A stretch of DNA of 64,000 nucleotides from Streptomyces sp. JHA26 (GTDB lineage: Bacteria; Actinomycetota; Actinomycetes; Streptomycetales; Streptomycetaceae): positions 17,606 to 81,605 of the forward strand of contig NZ_BDJC01000035.1 in NCBI RefSeq assembly GCF_002005565.1, read 5' to 3'. The stretch's first letter is position 1. Every line of letters begins with the position of its first letter. The notes beneath the pieces were generated by a model that ran no database searches, had not been told where the DNA came from, and saw nothing but the letters and a program-made list of their open reading frames with translations. A program made the position numbers and the translations under genes. Below, in pieces: positions 50,968 through 59,954 of the stretch.

Positions 50968-51831
50968 TCAGCCCTGCTCGCGGAGCTGTTCCTCCGTCAG
51001 GCCCTGGCGCCAGTAGCCGACGAAGGTGACGCGGCGCCGGTCGACGCCGCGCTCGTCCACGAAGTGCCGGCGCAGCGCCCTGACCCGGCCGGACTCGCCG
51101 GCGATCCAGACGTAGGGGGTGCGGGCGGACGGCAGCCGGGCCGCGCGGAGCGCGGTGAGGGCGAGGTCGGCCGGGTCCCCGGCCCCCTCCCGGACCAGCC
51201 AGGTGATCTCGGCGTCCGCCGCGGTCGTCAGCTCCTGCACGTCCGCGGCGTGCGGCACCTCCAGCCACACGCGGGCGCGGGTGCCGGCCGGCAGGGACTC
51301 CAGGACGGCCGAGACGGCGGGCAGGGCGGTCTCGTCGCCCCAGACGACCACCAGGTCGGTGTCCTCGGGCGGGCGGAAGCGGATCGCCCGGTTGTCGGCG
51401 ACCGCCGGGCCCAGCAGCAGGACCCGGTCGCCGGCGGCGGCGCGGGCGGCCCAGCGGGAGGCGGGACCCGCCTGGACCGCGGCCCCCGGCCCGACGCCGT
51501 GCAGGACGAAGTCGATGTCGATCTCGTCGGTGTTCCCGAGGGCGTCCCGGCGCAGGTCCCGCAGCGTGTACGAGCGCATCACCGCCCGCACGTCGTCCGG
51601 CAGTTCGCGCCACGCCTGCCACCAGCCGTCCCCCAGCTCCACCGGCACCGCCGGCTCCGTCTGGCCGGGGTGCGGCAGGAACAGCGACAGGGACTGGTCG
51701 CGTCCGTCGGAGCGGAAGGCGGCGAGGTCGGGCCCGCCGAAGGTGACCCGGGTCAGGGACGGGCCGAGCCGCCTCGTCCGTACGACCCGGAGGGAGAAGA
51801 AACGGAACGGGGCGGCTACGGCGGTCGTCAC
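50968..51831 (-). CDS. desF: siderophore-interacting FAD-binding protein DesF (reductase)
   Basis: A 287-aa flavoprotein of the ViuB/SIP family. The start RFFSLRVVRTRRLGPSLTRVTFGG holds the FAD-binding beta-barrel region; VVVWGDETALPAVSAVLESLP is the typical acidic NAD(P)H-side motif. It probably reduces ferri-desferrioxamine to release iron inside the cell. GTG 51831 follows AGGAG; 31 bp after the desE stop, so the two genes form an operon. Confidence 0.9.
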   Translation of the reverse strand: MTTAVAAPFRFFSLRVVRTRRLGPSLTRVTFGGPDLAAFRSDGRDQSLSLFLPHPGQTEPAVPVELGDGWWQAWRELPDDVRAVMRSYTLRDLRRDALGNTDEIDIDFVLHGVGPGAAVQAGPASRWAARAAAGDRVLLLGPAVADNRAIRFRPPEDTDLVVVWGDETALPAVSAVLESLPAGTRARVWLEVPHAADVQELTTAADAEITWLVREGAGDPADLALTALRAARLPSARTPYVWIAGESGRVRALRRHFVDERGVDRRRVTFVGYWRQGLTEEQLREQG

Positions 51832-51862
51832 GGACGGCTCCTGCGAGTCGGGGCGGACGGGG

Positions 51863-52909
51863 TCAGCTGACCTTCTTCGCGTTCTCGATGGCCTCGGCGA
51901 GGTTGTCGAGCAGCGGCGTGCACTTGTCGTAGGACAGGATCGGCTCGGGGGAGCGGGCGATGACCTGGCCGGCCTTGACGGCGGGGAGCGCCTTCCAGGT
52001 GCCCTCGTTGATGTCGGCGGGCTGGATGGTCGAGGCACGGTCGTCCATGATGATGACGTCGGCCGGGTACTTGTCGACGTTCTCCCAGCTCAGGGTCTCG
52101 AACCAGCCGCCGGTCGCCTTCTTGGCCTCCTCCGGGGGCTCCACGATGTTCACGCCGAGGGCCTTGAAGTACTCCAGGTCGATGGAGTAGTTCGAGCCGG
52201 AGACGTAGAAGACGCTCGGCGCGGCGGAACCGGCCAGCACCTTGATCTCCGGCCGGGCCTTGGCGGCCTTGCGCAGCCGCTCGGCGGCGGCCTCGAACCT
52301 CTTCTTCGCCTCGACGACCTTCGTGGCCTTCATGTCGGCGCCCAGCGACTCGGCCAGCTCGGCCATGCGCTGCAGCGGCTTCGGCATCTGACGGTCGTAG
52401 ACGGAGATGGCCACGCTCGGGGCGAGCTTGGCGATCTTGTCCTTGGAGGCTTCGGGGACGTACCAGAGGGTGCCGGCGTCGTCGAACGTCGTGCTGATGA
52501 GCACCTCGGGCTGGAAGGCCGCGTACTGCTCGAGGTTGAAGCTGTCGAACTTGTTGCCGAAGATCGTCAGCTTGCTGACGTCCATGTCGCCGGCCTGGAC
52601 GTCGGCCTTGCCGTCCTTGGTCTTGGTCGGGCCGAAGACGCCCTCGACCTCGACGCCGTAGTCGTGGAGGGCGGCGGCCACACCGGTGAACGCGGCGATC
52701 CGCGTGGGGACCTTGTCCAGCTTCACGGTGGTGCCGCGGTCGTCCTTGAACGTCCACGGGCCGGACGCGGCGGCACCCGTCCCCCCGGCCGAGCCGCCGC
52801 TCTTCGCGTCGTCGTCCCCGCAGGCCGCGAGCACGGCACCGAGGCCGAGGGCACCGCCGGCGGCGAGGATGCCGCGGCGGGAGAGGCGGGCGGTTCTGGC
52901 GTTCGACAT
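51863..52909 (-). CDS. desE: ferric-desferrioxamine binding lipoprotein DesE
   Basis: A 348-aa lipoprotein of the FepB/FhuD-like class. The signal (RLSRRGILAAGGALGLGAVLAAC) has Tat-like RRG residues and lipobox LAAC; a Gly/Ala linker leads to the binding domain (VKLDKVPTRIAAFTGVAAALHDYG). It captures ferrioxamines at the cell surface; the membrane permease for it is not in this window. An iron box 48 bp upstream indicates DmdR control. ATG 52909 has only a weak ribosome-binding site. Confidence 0.92.
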   Translation of the reverse strand: MSNARTARLSRRGILAAGGALGLGAVLAACGDDDAKSGGSAGGTGAAASGPWTFKDDRGTTVKLDKVPTRIAAFTGVAAALHDYGVEVEGVFGPTKTKDGKADVQAGDMDVSKLTIFGNKFDSFNLEQYAAFQPEVLISTTFDDAGTLWYVPEASKDKIAKLAPSVAISVYDRQMPKPLQRMAELAESLGADMKATKVVEAKKRFEAAAERLRKAAKARPEIKVLAGSAAPSVFYVSGSNYSIDLEYFKALGVNIVEPPEEAKKATGGWFETLSWENVDKYPADVIIMDDRASTIQPADINEGTWKALPAVKAGQVIARSPEPILSYDKCTPLLDNLAEAIENAKKVS

Positions 52910-52956
52910 GGCTGGGTCCGCTTTCGTGCGTGCTGGGCCGGTGGCCTGAGACGCGA

Positions 52957-52975
52957 TTAGGTTAGCCTAACCTCA
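52957..52975 (-). promoter_or_regulatory. DmdR/DtxR-type iron box upstream of desE
   Basis: TTAGGTTAGCCTAACCTCA is one base off the palindrome at 50838-50856 (18 of 19). Confidence 0.9.
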
Positions 52976-53351
52976 AGAGCTCCCTGAAGGACCCCCGCCC
53001 TGTGAGGCGGGTCACGGTCCCGACGAGCGGAAGACGGCCTCCCTGCCCTTGTCGCACCTGCGGACCCGCGCCGGGCGCGCCGCGCGTTCGGCGTCCGCGG
53101 TCGGCCCCTCACCGGACTCGTCGTGCTCGGCGTGCTCGGTGCGCTCGGCGGCCTGGTGGGGGCCTCGCCCGGCGCCCTCACCGTGCCGACGGCCGCCGCG
53201 GCCCGCGACCGGACGCCGCTGCTCCACCCGGTCCCCGCCGCCGGTGCCCCGGCCGCCGGCCACCGGCCCGGGCGCCCGGCTGCTCGCAGGACCGTGTCCC
53301 GCCCGGCGGGCCGGCCGCACCCGGCCCGCCGGGGCCCGGGCGGGCGGTGGG
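52976..53351. other. gap between desE and acdH, gene remnant possible
   Basis: From about 53040 to 53350 the plus strand has one frame with G/C in nearly all third positions, coding a hydrophobic stretch (LVVLGVLGALGGLVGA) then Pro/Ala-rich sequence; it lacks a ribosome-binding site and has no good start before the hydrophobic part. I do not call it a gene. Confidence 0.35.
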
Positions 53352-54512
53352 TCAGCCCGCCAGTCCCAGCTCCCGGGCGATCAGCATCCGCTGGACCTCG
53401 CTCGTGCCCTCGCCGATCTCCAGGATCTTGGAGTCGCGCCACATGCGGGCCACCGGGTACTCGTTCATGAAGCCGTAGCCGCCGTGGATCTGGGTGGCGT
53501 CCCGGGCGTTGTCCACCGCGACCGTCGACGAGTACAGCTTCGCCAGCGCCGCCTCCTTCTTGAACGGCTCGCCCGCCACCAGCCGGGAGGCCGCGTCGCG
53601 CCAGGCGAGGCGGGACGTGTGGGCCTTCATCTCCATGTCGGCGATCTTGAACTGGATCGCCTGGTTCGCGCCGATCGGCCTGCCGAAGGCGTGCCGCTCC
53701 TTGGCGTACTTCACCGACTCGTCCACGCAGCCCTGCGCCAGCCCCGTGCCCAGCGCGGCGATGGCGATCCGGCCCTCGTCCAGGATGCGCAGGAACTGGG
53801 CGTAACCGCGCCCCTCTTCACCCAGCAGGTTCTCCGCCGGCACCCGGACGTCGACGAAGGACAGCTCGCGGGTGTCCGAGGCGTTCCAGCCGACCTTCGA
53901 GTACGGGGCGGCCACCGTGAAGCCCGGGGTGCCGGACGGGACGATGATCGCGGAGATGAGCGGACGGCCGTCGGGCTTGCGGCCCGTGACCGCCGTGACG
54001 GTCACCAGGCCCGTGATGTCCGTGCCCGAGTTGGTGATGAAGCACTTGGTGCCGTTGATCACCCACTCGTTCGTGGCCTCGTCCAGCCGCGCCGTCGTCC
54101 GCGTCGCGCCCGCGTCCGAACCGCCGTCGGGCTCGGTCAGGCCGAAGGCGCCGAGGATCTCGCCCGAGCACAGCTTCGGCAGCCACTCCCGTTTCTGCTT
54201 CTCGGTGCCGAACAGGTGGACCGGCATCGCGCCCAGCGAGACACCGGCCTCCAGCGTGATGGCCACCGACGAGTCGACCCGGGCCAGCTCCTCCAGGGCG
54301 ATGCCGAGGGCCAGGTAGTCACCGCCCATGCCGCCGTACTCCTCCGGGAACGGCAGGCCGAACAGGCCCATGCGGCCCATCTCCCGGACGATCTCGTACG
54401 GGAACTCGTGCCGCTCGTAGAAGTCGCCGATCTTGGGCGCCACGACGTCGTGGGCGAACTCCTCGACCGTGCGGCGGAGTTCTTCCAGCTCGGGGGAGAG
54501 CTTGTGGTCCAT
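53352..54512 (-). CDS. acdH: acyl-CoA dehydrogenase AcdH (leucine/branched-chain catabolism)
   Basis: A 386-aa flavoprotein. Signatures: FGLTEPDGGSDAGATRT, ITNSGTDITGLVTVTAVTG, QIHGGYGFMNEYPVARMWRD and the catalytic-Glu segment LEIGEGTSEVQRM (GEGT in place of YEGT). It oxidises acyl-CoA with FAD and passes electrons to ETF. Operon position with hmgL and the biotin carboxylase suggests isovaleryl-CoA as one substrate; in S. avermitilis acdH is needed for branched-chain amino acid use. Start ATG 54512, 4 bp after the hmgL stop; last gene of the operon. Confidence 0.92.
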   Translation of the reverse strand: MDHKLSPELEELRRTVEEFAHDVVAPKIGDFYERHEFPYEIVREMGRMGLFGLPFPEEYGGMGGDYLALGIALEELARVDSSVAITLEAGVSLGAMPVHLFGTEKQKREWLPKLCSGEILGAFGLTEPDGGSDAGATRTTARLDEATNEWVINGTKCFITNSGTDITGLVTVTAVTGRKPDGRPLISAIIVPSGTPGFTVAAPYSKVGWNASDTRELSFVDVRVPAENLLGEEGRGYAQFLRILDEGRIAIAALGTGLAQGCVDESVKYAKERHAFGRPIGANQAIQFKIADMEMKAHTSRLAWRDAASRLVAGEPFKKEAALAKLYSSTVAVDNARDATQIHGGYGFMNEYPVARMWRDSKILEIGEGTSEVQRMLIARELGLAG

Positions 54513-54516
54513 GCTG

Positions 54517-55464
54517 TCACTGCTCCTGGTGGGAGAGGGCTCGTACGGTGCGGGACGGGCTGGGTCGGCCCAGCCGGGAGGCCATCCACGTGCTTGTGGC
54601 GACGAGACGGCCCAGGTCGACCCCGGTGTCGATGCCGAGACCGCGCAGCATCCACACGAGGTCCTCGGTGGCGAGGTTGCCGGTGGCGGACTTGGCGTAC
54701 GGGCAGCCGCCCAGCCCGCCGGCGGAGGCGTCGACGGTGGTGACGCCGAGCCGCAGCGCGGCCAGGGTGTTGGACAGGGCCTGGCCGTAGGTGTCGTGGA
54801 AGTGGACGCCGAGCGCCTCGACGGGGACGCCGGCCCCGACGAGCGCGCGGAGCAGGGCCTCGACGTGACCCGGCGTCGCCACGCCGATCGTGTCGCCCAG
54901 ACTCAGCTCGTCGCAGCCCATGTCCAGCAGGGCCCGGCACACCCTGACCACCTGGGGGACGGGCACGGCGCCCTCCCACGGGTCGCCGAAGCACATCGAC
55001 AGGTAACCCCGGACGTGGACGTCCTGCGCCTTCGCCCGGCTCACCACCGGCTCGAACATCGCCAGCGCCTCGTCCACGGTGCGGTTGAGGTTGGCCTTCG
55101 CGAAGGACTCCGTGGCACTGGCGAAGACCGCGACCCGCCGGGCGCCGAGCGCCAGCGCGCGGTCCAGGCCGCGTTCGTTCGGCACCAGGACCGGGAGGTC
55201 GACCGGCAGACCGGACACCGCCGGGAACAGCTGCTCGGCGTCGGCCAGCTGGGGCACCCACCTGGGGTGGACGAAGCTGGTCGCCTCGATGGTGGTCAGC
55301 CCCGCGTCGGCCAGGCGGCGGACGAACTCCGCCTTCACCTCCGTCGGCACGGTCGCCTGCTCGTTCTGCAGACCGTCGCGGGCGCCGACCTCGTGGATCC
55401 GCACCCGTGCGGGCAGGCCCTCGGCGGGCACGGTCATGGGCAGGCCGAGTTCCGGGGTGTTCAT
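54517..55464 (-). CDS. hmgL: hydroxymethylglutaryl-CoA lyase
   Basis: A 315-residue HMGL-like enzyme. RIHEVGARDGLQNEQ, the metal-binding HFHDTYGQAL, the TVDASAGGLGGCPYA loop with the catalytic Cys and GNLATEDLVWML are intact. It splits HMG-CoA to acetoacetate and acetyl-CoA, the last step of leucine degradation. ATG 55464 overlaps the accA1 stop (ATGA, 55461-55464) and follows GGAGGAGG. Confidence 0.94.
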   Translation of the reverse strand: MNTPELGLPMTVPAEGLPARVRIHEVGARDGLQNEQATVPTEVKAEFVRRLADAGLTTIEATSFVHPRWVPQLADAEQLFPAVSGLPVDLPVLVPNERGLDRALALGARRVAVFASATESFAKANLNRTVDEALAMFEPVVSRAKAQDVHVRGYLSMCFGDPWEGAVPVPQVVRVCRALLDMGCDELSLGDTIGVATPGHVEALLRALVGAGVPVEALGVHFHDTYGQALSNTLAALRLGVTTVDASAGGLGGCPYAKSATGNLATEDLVWMLRGLGIDTGVDLGRLVATSTWMASRLGRPSPSRTVRALSHQEQ

Positions 55465-57476
55465 GCCGTCTCCTCCTCCGCCGGGGCGATGACCGCCAGT
55501 ACCTGGTCCATGGCGACCGTCGTGCCGGGGGACACGTCCAGCTCGGTGACGGTGCCGGCGTGCGGGGCGGAGATGACGTGCTCCATCTTCATCGCCTCCA
55601 CCACCAGCAGGCTCTGTCCGGCCGCGACCTCGTCGCCGACGGCGACCTTCACCACCGTCACCGTGCCCGGCATGGGCGCGGTGAGCGAGTCGGCGCCCGC
55701 GTGGGCGGCGCGGGTCAGCGAGGCGGCGACCGGGTCGTGGTCGCGCACCTGCCAGGCGTCGCCGTCGCGGCCCAGCCAGGTGCCGTCCGGCAGCGCGGCG
55801 AAGGTGTGGGCGACGCCGTCCAGCCGGAACGCGTACCGGTGTCCGTCGTCCGACCGGGTGACCGCGGACGCGGGCAGGGGGTGCTCCGCGCCCTCCGGCA
55901 GCACCTCGGTCCCGCCCTCCGGGGTGGCGCGCACCCGCACGGTGACCGGGTCCCGGCCCGGCACCCGCAGGTGGTGCGCCGTCCAGGCCCGCTCCCCGCC
56001 CATGCGCCAGCCGTCCCCGGCGCCGAACGGGTCCGACCAGCCGGTGGCGTCCGCGGCCGGCGTCAGCGCCGCCCGGCGCAGCAGTGCCGCCGCCGCGTAG
56101 ACCTCGGCCGGCACCTCGTCCGGGACGAGCGCGTCCACCTCCCGCTCCACCAGCCCGGTGTCCAGCTCGCCCGCCACCACCGCCGGGTGCGCGAGGAGCC
56201 GGCGCAGGAACCCGGCGTTGGTCTGCACGCCCAACGTCACGGTCCGGGCGAGGGCCGCCCGCAGCTTGCGCAGCGCGGTGGCCCGGTCGGGACCGTACGC
56301 GATCACCTTGGACAGCATCGGGTCGTAGAGGCTGCCGACCTCGGTGCCCTCGCTGAGCCCGGAGTCGGTGCGCACGCCGTCGCCCTCGGGCTCGTGCAGC
56401 CGCAGCACCGTGCCGCCGGAGGGGAGGAAGCCGCGGGCCGGGTCCTCGGCGCAGAGCCGGGCCTCGATCGCGTGCCCGGTCAGCCGGACGTCCTCCTGCG
56501 CGAACCCGAGCCGCTCGCCGGCCGCGACCCGCAGCTGCCACTCCACCAGGTCCAGGCCGGTGACCAGCTCGGTCACCGGGTGCTCCACCTGGAGGCGGGT
56601 GTTCATCTCCATGAAGTAGTACTGCGAGGGGTCGCCGCCCGGCACGATGAACTCCACCGTGCCCGCGCCCCGGTAGCCGCAGGAGCGGGCCGCCTGCACG
56701 GCCGCCTCGCCCATCGCGGCCCGCGTGGCCTCGTCGAGGAGGACGCTCGGCGCCTCCTCGACGACCTTCTGGTGCCGGCGCTGGAGCGAGCACTCGCGCT
56801 CGCCCAGGTGCACCACGTTGCCGTGGCCGTCGGCGAGGACCTGGATCTCGATGTGCCGGGGCCGGTCGATCCACCGCTCCACCAGCAGGGTGTCGTCGCC
56901 GAAGGAGGCGCGGGCCTCGCGCCGGGCGGCGGCGATCTCGTCGGCGAGCACGGCCGCGTCCCGCACCAGCCGCATGCCCTTGCCGCCACCGCCCGCCGAC
57001 GGCTTCAGCAGCACCGGCGTGCCGATCTCGCGGGCCGCCTCGGCGAGCTGCTCGTCCGTCAGGCCGCTGCCGCTGGAGCCGGGCACCACCGGCACCCCGG
57101 CCGCCTTCACCGTCTCCTTGGCGCGGATCTTGTCGCCCATCAGGGCGATGGCGTCGGCGGACGGCCCGATGAAGACCAGCCCCGCCTCCTCGCAGGCCCG
57201 CGCGAAACCGGCGTTCTCGGCGAGGAAGCCGTACCCCGGGTGCACGGCCTGCGCGCCCGTCCGCGCCGCCGCCTCCAGCAGCCGCTCCACCGACAGGTAA
57301 CTCTCCGCCGCCGGTGCCGGACCGATCCGCACCGCCGTGTCGGCCTCCCGCACGTGCCGGGCGTCCGCGTCGGCGTCGGAGAAGACCGCCACCGAGCGCA
57401 CGCCCAGCGAGCGCAGCGTCCGGACGACCCGGACGGCGATCTCGCCCCGGTTGGCGACGAGCACGGTGTCGAACAT
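55461..57476 (-). CDS. accA1: biotin-containing acyl-CoA carboxylase alpha chain (BC + BCCP)
   Basis: A 671-aa protein. N-terminal biotin carboxylase (FDTVLVANRGEIAVRVVRT, KPSAGGGGKGMRLV, FMEMNTRLQVEHPVTE) and C-terminal biotinyl domain with EAMKMEHVISAP; the biotin Lys is in that motif. It carboxylates biotin with ATP and bicarbonate; with AccD1 it makes the 3-methylcrotonyl-CoA carboxylase of leucine breakdown. ATG 57476 follows GAGG at 8 nt; an upstream ATG at 57503 is unlikely. Confidence 0.93.
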   Translation of the reverse strand: MFDTVLVANRGEIAVRVVRTLRSLGVRSVAVFSDADADARHVREADTAVRIGPAPAAESYLSVERLLEAAARTGAQAVHPGYGFLAENAGFARACEEAGLVFIGPSADAIALMGDKIRAKETVKAAGVPVVPGSSGSGLTDEQLAEAAREIGTPVLLKPSAGGGGKGMRLVRDAAVLADEIAAARREARASFGDDTLLVERWIDRPRHIEIQVLADGHGNVVHLGERECSLQRRHQKVVEEAPSVLLDEATRAAMGEAAVQAARSCGYRGAGTVEFIVPGGDPSQYYFMEMNTRLQVEHPVTELVTGLDLVEWQLRVAAGERLGFAQEDVRLTGHAIEARLCAEDPARGFLPSGGTVLRLHEPEGDGVRTDSGLSEGTEVGSLYDPMLSKVIAYGPDRATALRKLRAALARTVTLGVQTNAGFLRRLLAHPAVVAGELDTGLVEREVDALVPDEVPAEVYAAAALLRRAALTPAADATGWSDPFGAGDGWRMGGERAWTAHHLRVPGRDPVTVRVRATPEGGTEVLPEGAEHPLPASAVTRSDDGHRYAFRLDGVAHTFAALPDGTWLGRDGDAWQVRDHDPVAASLTRAAHAGADSLTAPMPGTVTVVKVAVGDEVAAGQSLLVVEAMKMEHVISAPHAGTVTELDVSPGTTVAMDQVLAVIAPAEEETA

Positions 57477-57514
57477 GCGTGAAGCCTCGTGTGTGTTTCC
57501 CATGGGTCCCCTCC

Positions 57515-59131
57515 TCACATCCGGAAGACGCCGAACTGGGGGTCGCCCAGTGGCGCGTTGGCGCACGCGGTCAGGGCCAGCCCCAGCACCTGCCGGGTGT
57601 CGGCGGGCTCGATGACCCCGTCGTCCCACAGGCGGGCGGTCGCGTAGTAGGCGTTCCCCTGCCGCTCGTACTGCGCGCGGATCGGCGCCTTGAAGGCCTC
57701 CTCCTCCTGGGCGGGCCAGTCCTCCCCGCGGGCCTCCAGCTGGTCCCGCTTGACCGTGGCCAGCACGGACGCGGCCTGCTCGCCGCCCATCACGGAGATC
57801 TTGGCGTTGGGCCACATCCACAGGAAGCGCGGCGAGTACGCCCGCCCGCACATCGAGTAGTTGCCCGCGCCGTACGACCCGCCGACCACGACCGTCAGCT
57901 TCGGCACGCGCGTGCACGCCACCGCCGTCACCATCTTGGCGCCGTGCTTGGCGATGCCGCCCGCCTCGTAGTCCCTGCCGACCATGAAGCCGGAGATGTT
58001 CTGGAGGAAGACCAGCGGGATGCCGCGCTGGTCGCACAGCTCGATGAAGTGGGCGCCCTTCTGGGCCGACTCGGCGAACAGGATGCCGTTGTTGGCGACG
58101 ATCCCCACCGGGTGGCCGTGGATGCGGGCGAAGCCGGTGACGAGGGTCTGCCCGAACTCGGACTTGAACTCGGCGAACCGGGAGCCGTCCACCACGCGCG
58201 CGATGACCTCGCGGACGTCGTAGGGCGTGCGCGGGTCGACCGGCACCACGCCGTACAGCCCCTGCGGGTCGACCTTCGGCTCGACGGCGGGCCGCACCTC
58301 CCAGGGCAGCGTGCCGCGCGCGGGGAGGGTGGAGACGATGTTCCGCACGATGCGCAGCGCGTGCGCGTCGTCCTCGGCGAGGTGGTCGGTCACGCCGGAG
58401 ACGCGCGAGTGGACCTCGCCGCCGCCCAGCTCCTCCGCCGTGACCACCTCACCGGTGGCCGCCTTCACCAGCGGCGGGCCGCCCAGGAAGATCGTGCCCT
58501 GGTTGCGGACGATCACCGCCTCGTCGCTCATCGCCGGGACGTACGCCCCGCCCGCGGTGCAGGAGCCGAGCACGGCGGCGATCTGCGGGATGCCGGCGCC
58601 CGACATCCGGGCCTGGTTGTAGAAGATCCGCCCGAAGTGCTCGCGGTCGGGGAAGACCTCGTCCTGCATCGGCAGGAAGGCGCCGCCGGAGTCGACGAGG
58701 TACAGGCACGGCAGCCGGTTCTCCAGCGCCACCTCCTGCGCCCTCAGGTGCTTCTTCACGGTCATCGGGTAGTACGTGCCGCCCTTGACGGTGGCGTCGT
58801 TGGCGACGATCACGCACTCCCGGCCGCCGACCCGGCCGATGCCGGCGATGACGCCGGCCGCCGGGGCCTGGCCGTCGTAGAGCCCGTCGGCCGCGAGCGG
58901 CGCCAGCTCCAGGAACGGCGAGCCCGCGTCCAGCAGTGTGTCCACGCGCTCGCGCGGCAGCAGCTTGCCGCGCGCGGTGTGCCGGGCCCTGGCCCGCTCA
59001 CCGCCGCCGAGCCGGGCCGCCGCCAGCTTGGCGCGCAGCTCCTGAACGAGGAGGCGGTGCGCCTCCTCGTTGGCCCGAAAGGCCTCCGACGCGGGGTCGG
59101 CCGCGCTCGTCAGCTCCGGTGCCTCGTGCAT
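57515..59131 (-). CDS. accD1: acyl-CoA carboxylase beta chain (carboxyltransferase)
   Basis: A 538-aa carboxyltransferase. Glycine-rich oxyanion-hole stretches GSCTAGGAYVPAMSDE and VVGGSYGAGNYSMCGRAY fit a methylcrotonyl-CoA type. It transfers carboxyl from biotin on AccA1 to the acyl-CoA. First gene of the operon, divergent from accR, with two AccR-like operators just upstream. ATG 59131 follows AGGGGA at 7 nt. The methylglutaconyl-CoA hydratase step between it and HmgL is not encoded here. Confidence 0.93.
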   Translation of the reverse strand: MHEAPELTSAADPASEAFRANEEAHRLLVQELRAKLAAARLGGGERARARHTARGKLLPRERVDTLLDAGSPFLELAPLAADGLYDGQAPAAGVIAGIGRVGGRECVIVANDATVKGGTYYPMTVKKHLRAQEVALENRLPCLYLVDSGGAFLPMQDEVFPDREHFGRIFYNQARMSGAGIPQIAAVLGSCTAGGAYVPAMSDEAVIVRNQGTIFLGGPPLVKAATGEVVTAEELGGGEVHSRVSGVTDHLAEDDAHALRIVRNIVSTLPARGTLPWEVRPAVEPKVDPQGLYGVVPVDPRTPYDVREVIARVVDGSRFAEFKSEFGQTLVTGFARIHGHPVGIVANNGILFAESAQKGAHFIELCDQRGIPLVFLQNISGFMVGRDYEAGGIAKHGAKMVTAVACTRVPKLTVVVGGSYGAGNYSMCGRAYSPRFLWMWPNAKISVMGGEQAASVLATVKRDQLEARGEDWPAQEEEAFKAPIRAQYERQGNAYYATARLWDDGVIEPADTRQVLGLALTACANAPLGDPQFGVFRM

Positions 59132-59161
59132 CCTGCGGTCCCCTCACCCAGTGGTCGACCA

Positions 59162-59177
59162 GTTAATGAGCGTTAAC
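59162..59177. promoter_or_regulatory. AccR-type operator 1
   Basis: GTTAATGAGCGTTAAC fits GTTAA-N6-TTAAC, the pattern I recall for AccR of S. avermitilis. It contains GCGTTAACGC only in part (59170-59179). Confidence 0.7.
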
Positions 59178-59190
59178 GCATTTCCTTCAG

Positions 59191-59206
59191 GTTAACGACC
59201 GCTAAC
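59191..59206. promoter_or_regulatory. AccR-type operator 2
   Basis: GTTAACGACCGCTAAC, 13 of 16 bases as operator 1, 29 bp away. It overlaps the -35 of accR (TTAACG, 59192-59197). Confidence 0.65.
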
Positions 59207-59221
59207 CTCCCTGTCTAGAAT
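59192..59221 (+). promoter_or_regulatory. leaderless promoter of the TetR gene
   Basis: TTAACG (59192-59197) and TAGAAT (59216-59221) are 18 bp apart; the predicted transcript starts at or next to ATG 59229, and no ribosome-binding site exists. Confidence 0.55.
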
Positions 59222-59228
59222 CGATCCC

Positions 59229-59858
59229 ATGACCACCAGAACCGACGCCCCCACCCGCCGCGAGCAGATCCTCAAGGAGGCCGCCCGGCTCTTCGCCGAG
59301 CGCGGCTTCCACGGCGTCGGCGTCGACGAGATAGGCGCCGCGGTCGGGATCAGCGGCCCCGGTCTCTACCGGCACTTCCCCGGCAAGGACGCGATGCTCG
59401 CCGAGCTGCTGGTCGGGATCAGCGACTCGCTGCTGACCGGGGCGAAGCGGCGCCTGGCGGAGGCCGAGGGGGCGTCCGGCCCGGGCGCGGGTCCCGAGGC
59501 GGTCCTCGACTCGCTCATCGAGGGCCACATCGACTTCGCGCTCGACGACCGCCCGCTCATCACCCTGCACGACCGTGAGCTGGACCGCCTCCGGGACGCC
59601 GACCGCAAGATGGTGCGGCAGCTGCAGCGGCAGTACGTGGAGCTGTGGGTCGGGGTGGTCCGCGAGGTGTACCCGACCGTGGCCGAACCGAGCGCCCGCT
59701 CGGCGGTCCACTCGGTCTTCGGCCTCCTGAACTCCACCCCGCACCTGGGCCGGCCCGGAGCGCTCCCGGGGCGCGCGGTGACGGCGGACCTCCTGCACCG
59801 GATGGCGCGGGGGGCGTTCGCGGCGATGGGGGCGGAGCGGGGGCCCGCCACGGAGTGA
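59229..59858 (+). CDS. accR: TetR-family regulator, AccR-like
   Basis: A 209-residue repressor. The TetR HTH is N-terminal (REQILKEAARLFAERGFHGVGVDEIGAAVGISGPGLYRHFPGKDAMLAELL, residues about 11-60); the rest forms the ligand domain. The two tandem operators lie between it and accD1, so it should control both itself and the carboxylase operon, probably responding to short acyl-CoAs. ATG 59229 seems leaderless. Name given because the motif and operon match AccR as I remember it; orthology not checked. Confidence 0.85.
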   Translation: MTTRTDAPTRREQILKEAARLFAERGFHGVGVDEIGAAVGISGPGLYRHFPGKDAMLAELLVGISDSLLTGAKRRLAEAEGASGPGAGPEAVLDSLIEGHIDFALDDRPLITLHDRELDRLRDADRKMVRQLQRQYVELWVGVVREVYPTVAEPSARSAVHSVFGLLNSTPHLGRPGALPGRAVTADLLHRMARGAFAAMGAERGPATE

Positions 59859-59921
59859 CGAGGGTTACCCGCGCCCCTCTCTGGACGCCCTCCTTACCCA
59901 CCGGTACGGTGAACTCTGAGC

Positions 59922-59929
59922 AAGCGCTT
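59922..59929. promoter_or_regulatory. AAGCGCTT palindrome before acyl-CoA dehydrogenase 2
   Basis: AAGCGCTT within TGAGCAAGCGCTTAGAC, 26 bp before GTG 59955. Possible repressor site; no known match asserted. Confidence 0.3.
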
Positions 59930-59954
59930 AGACACGTACCCTGGAGGTGGCGCC

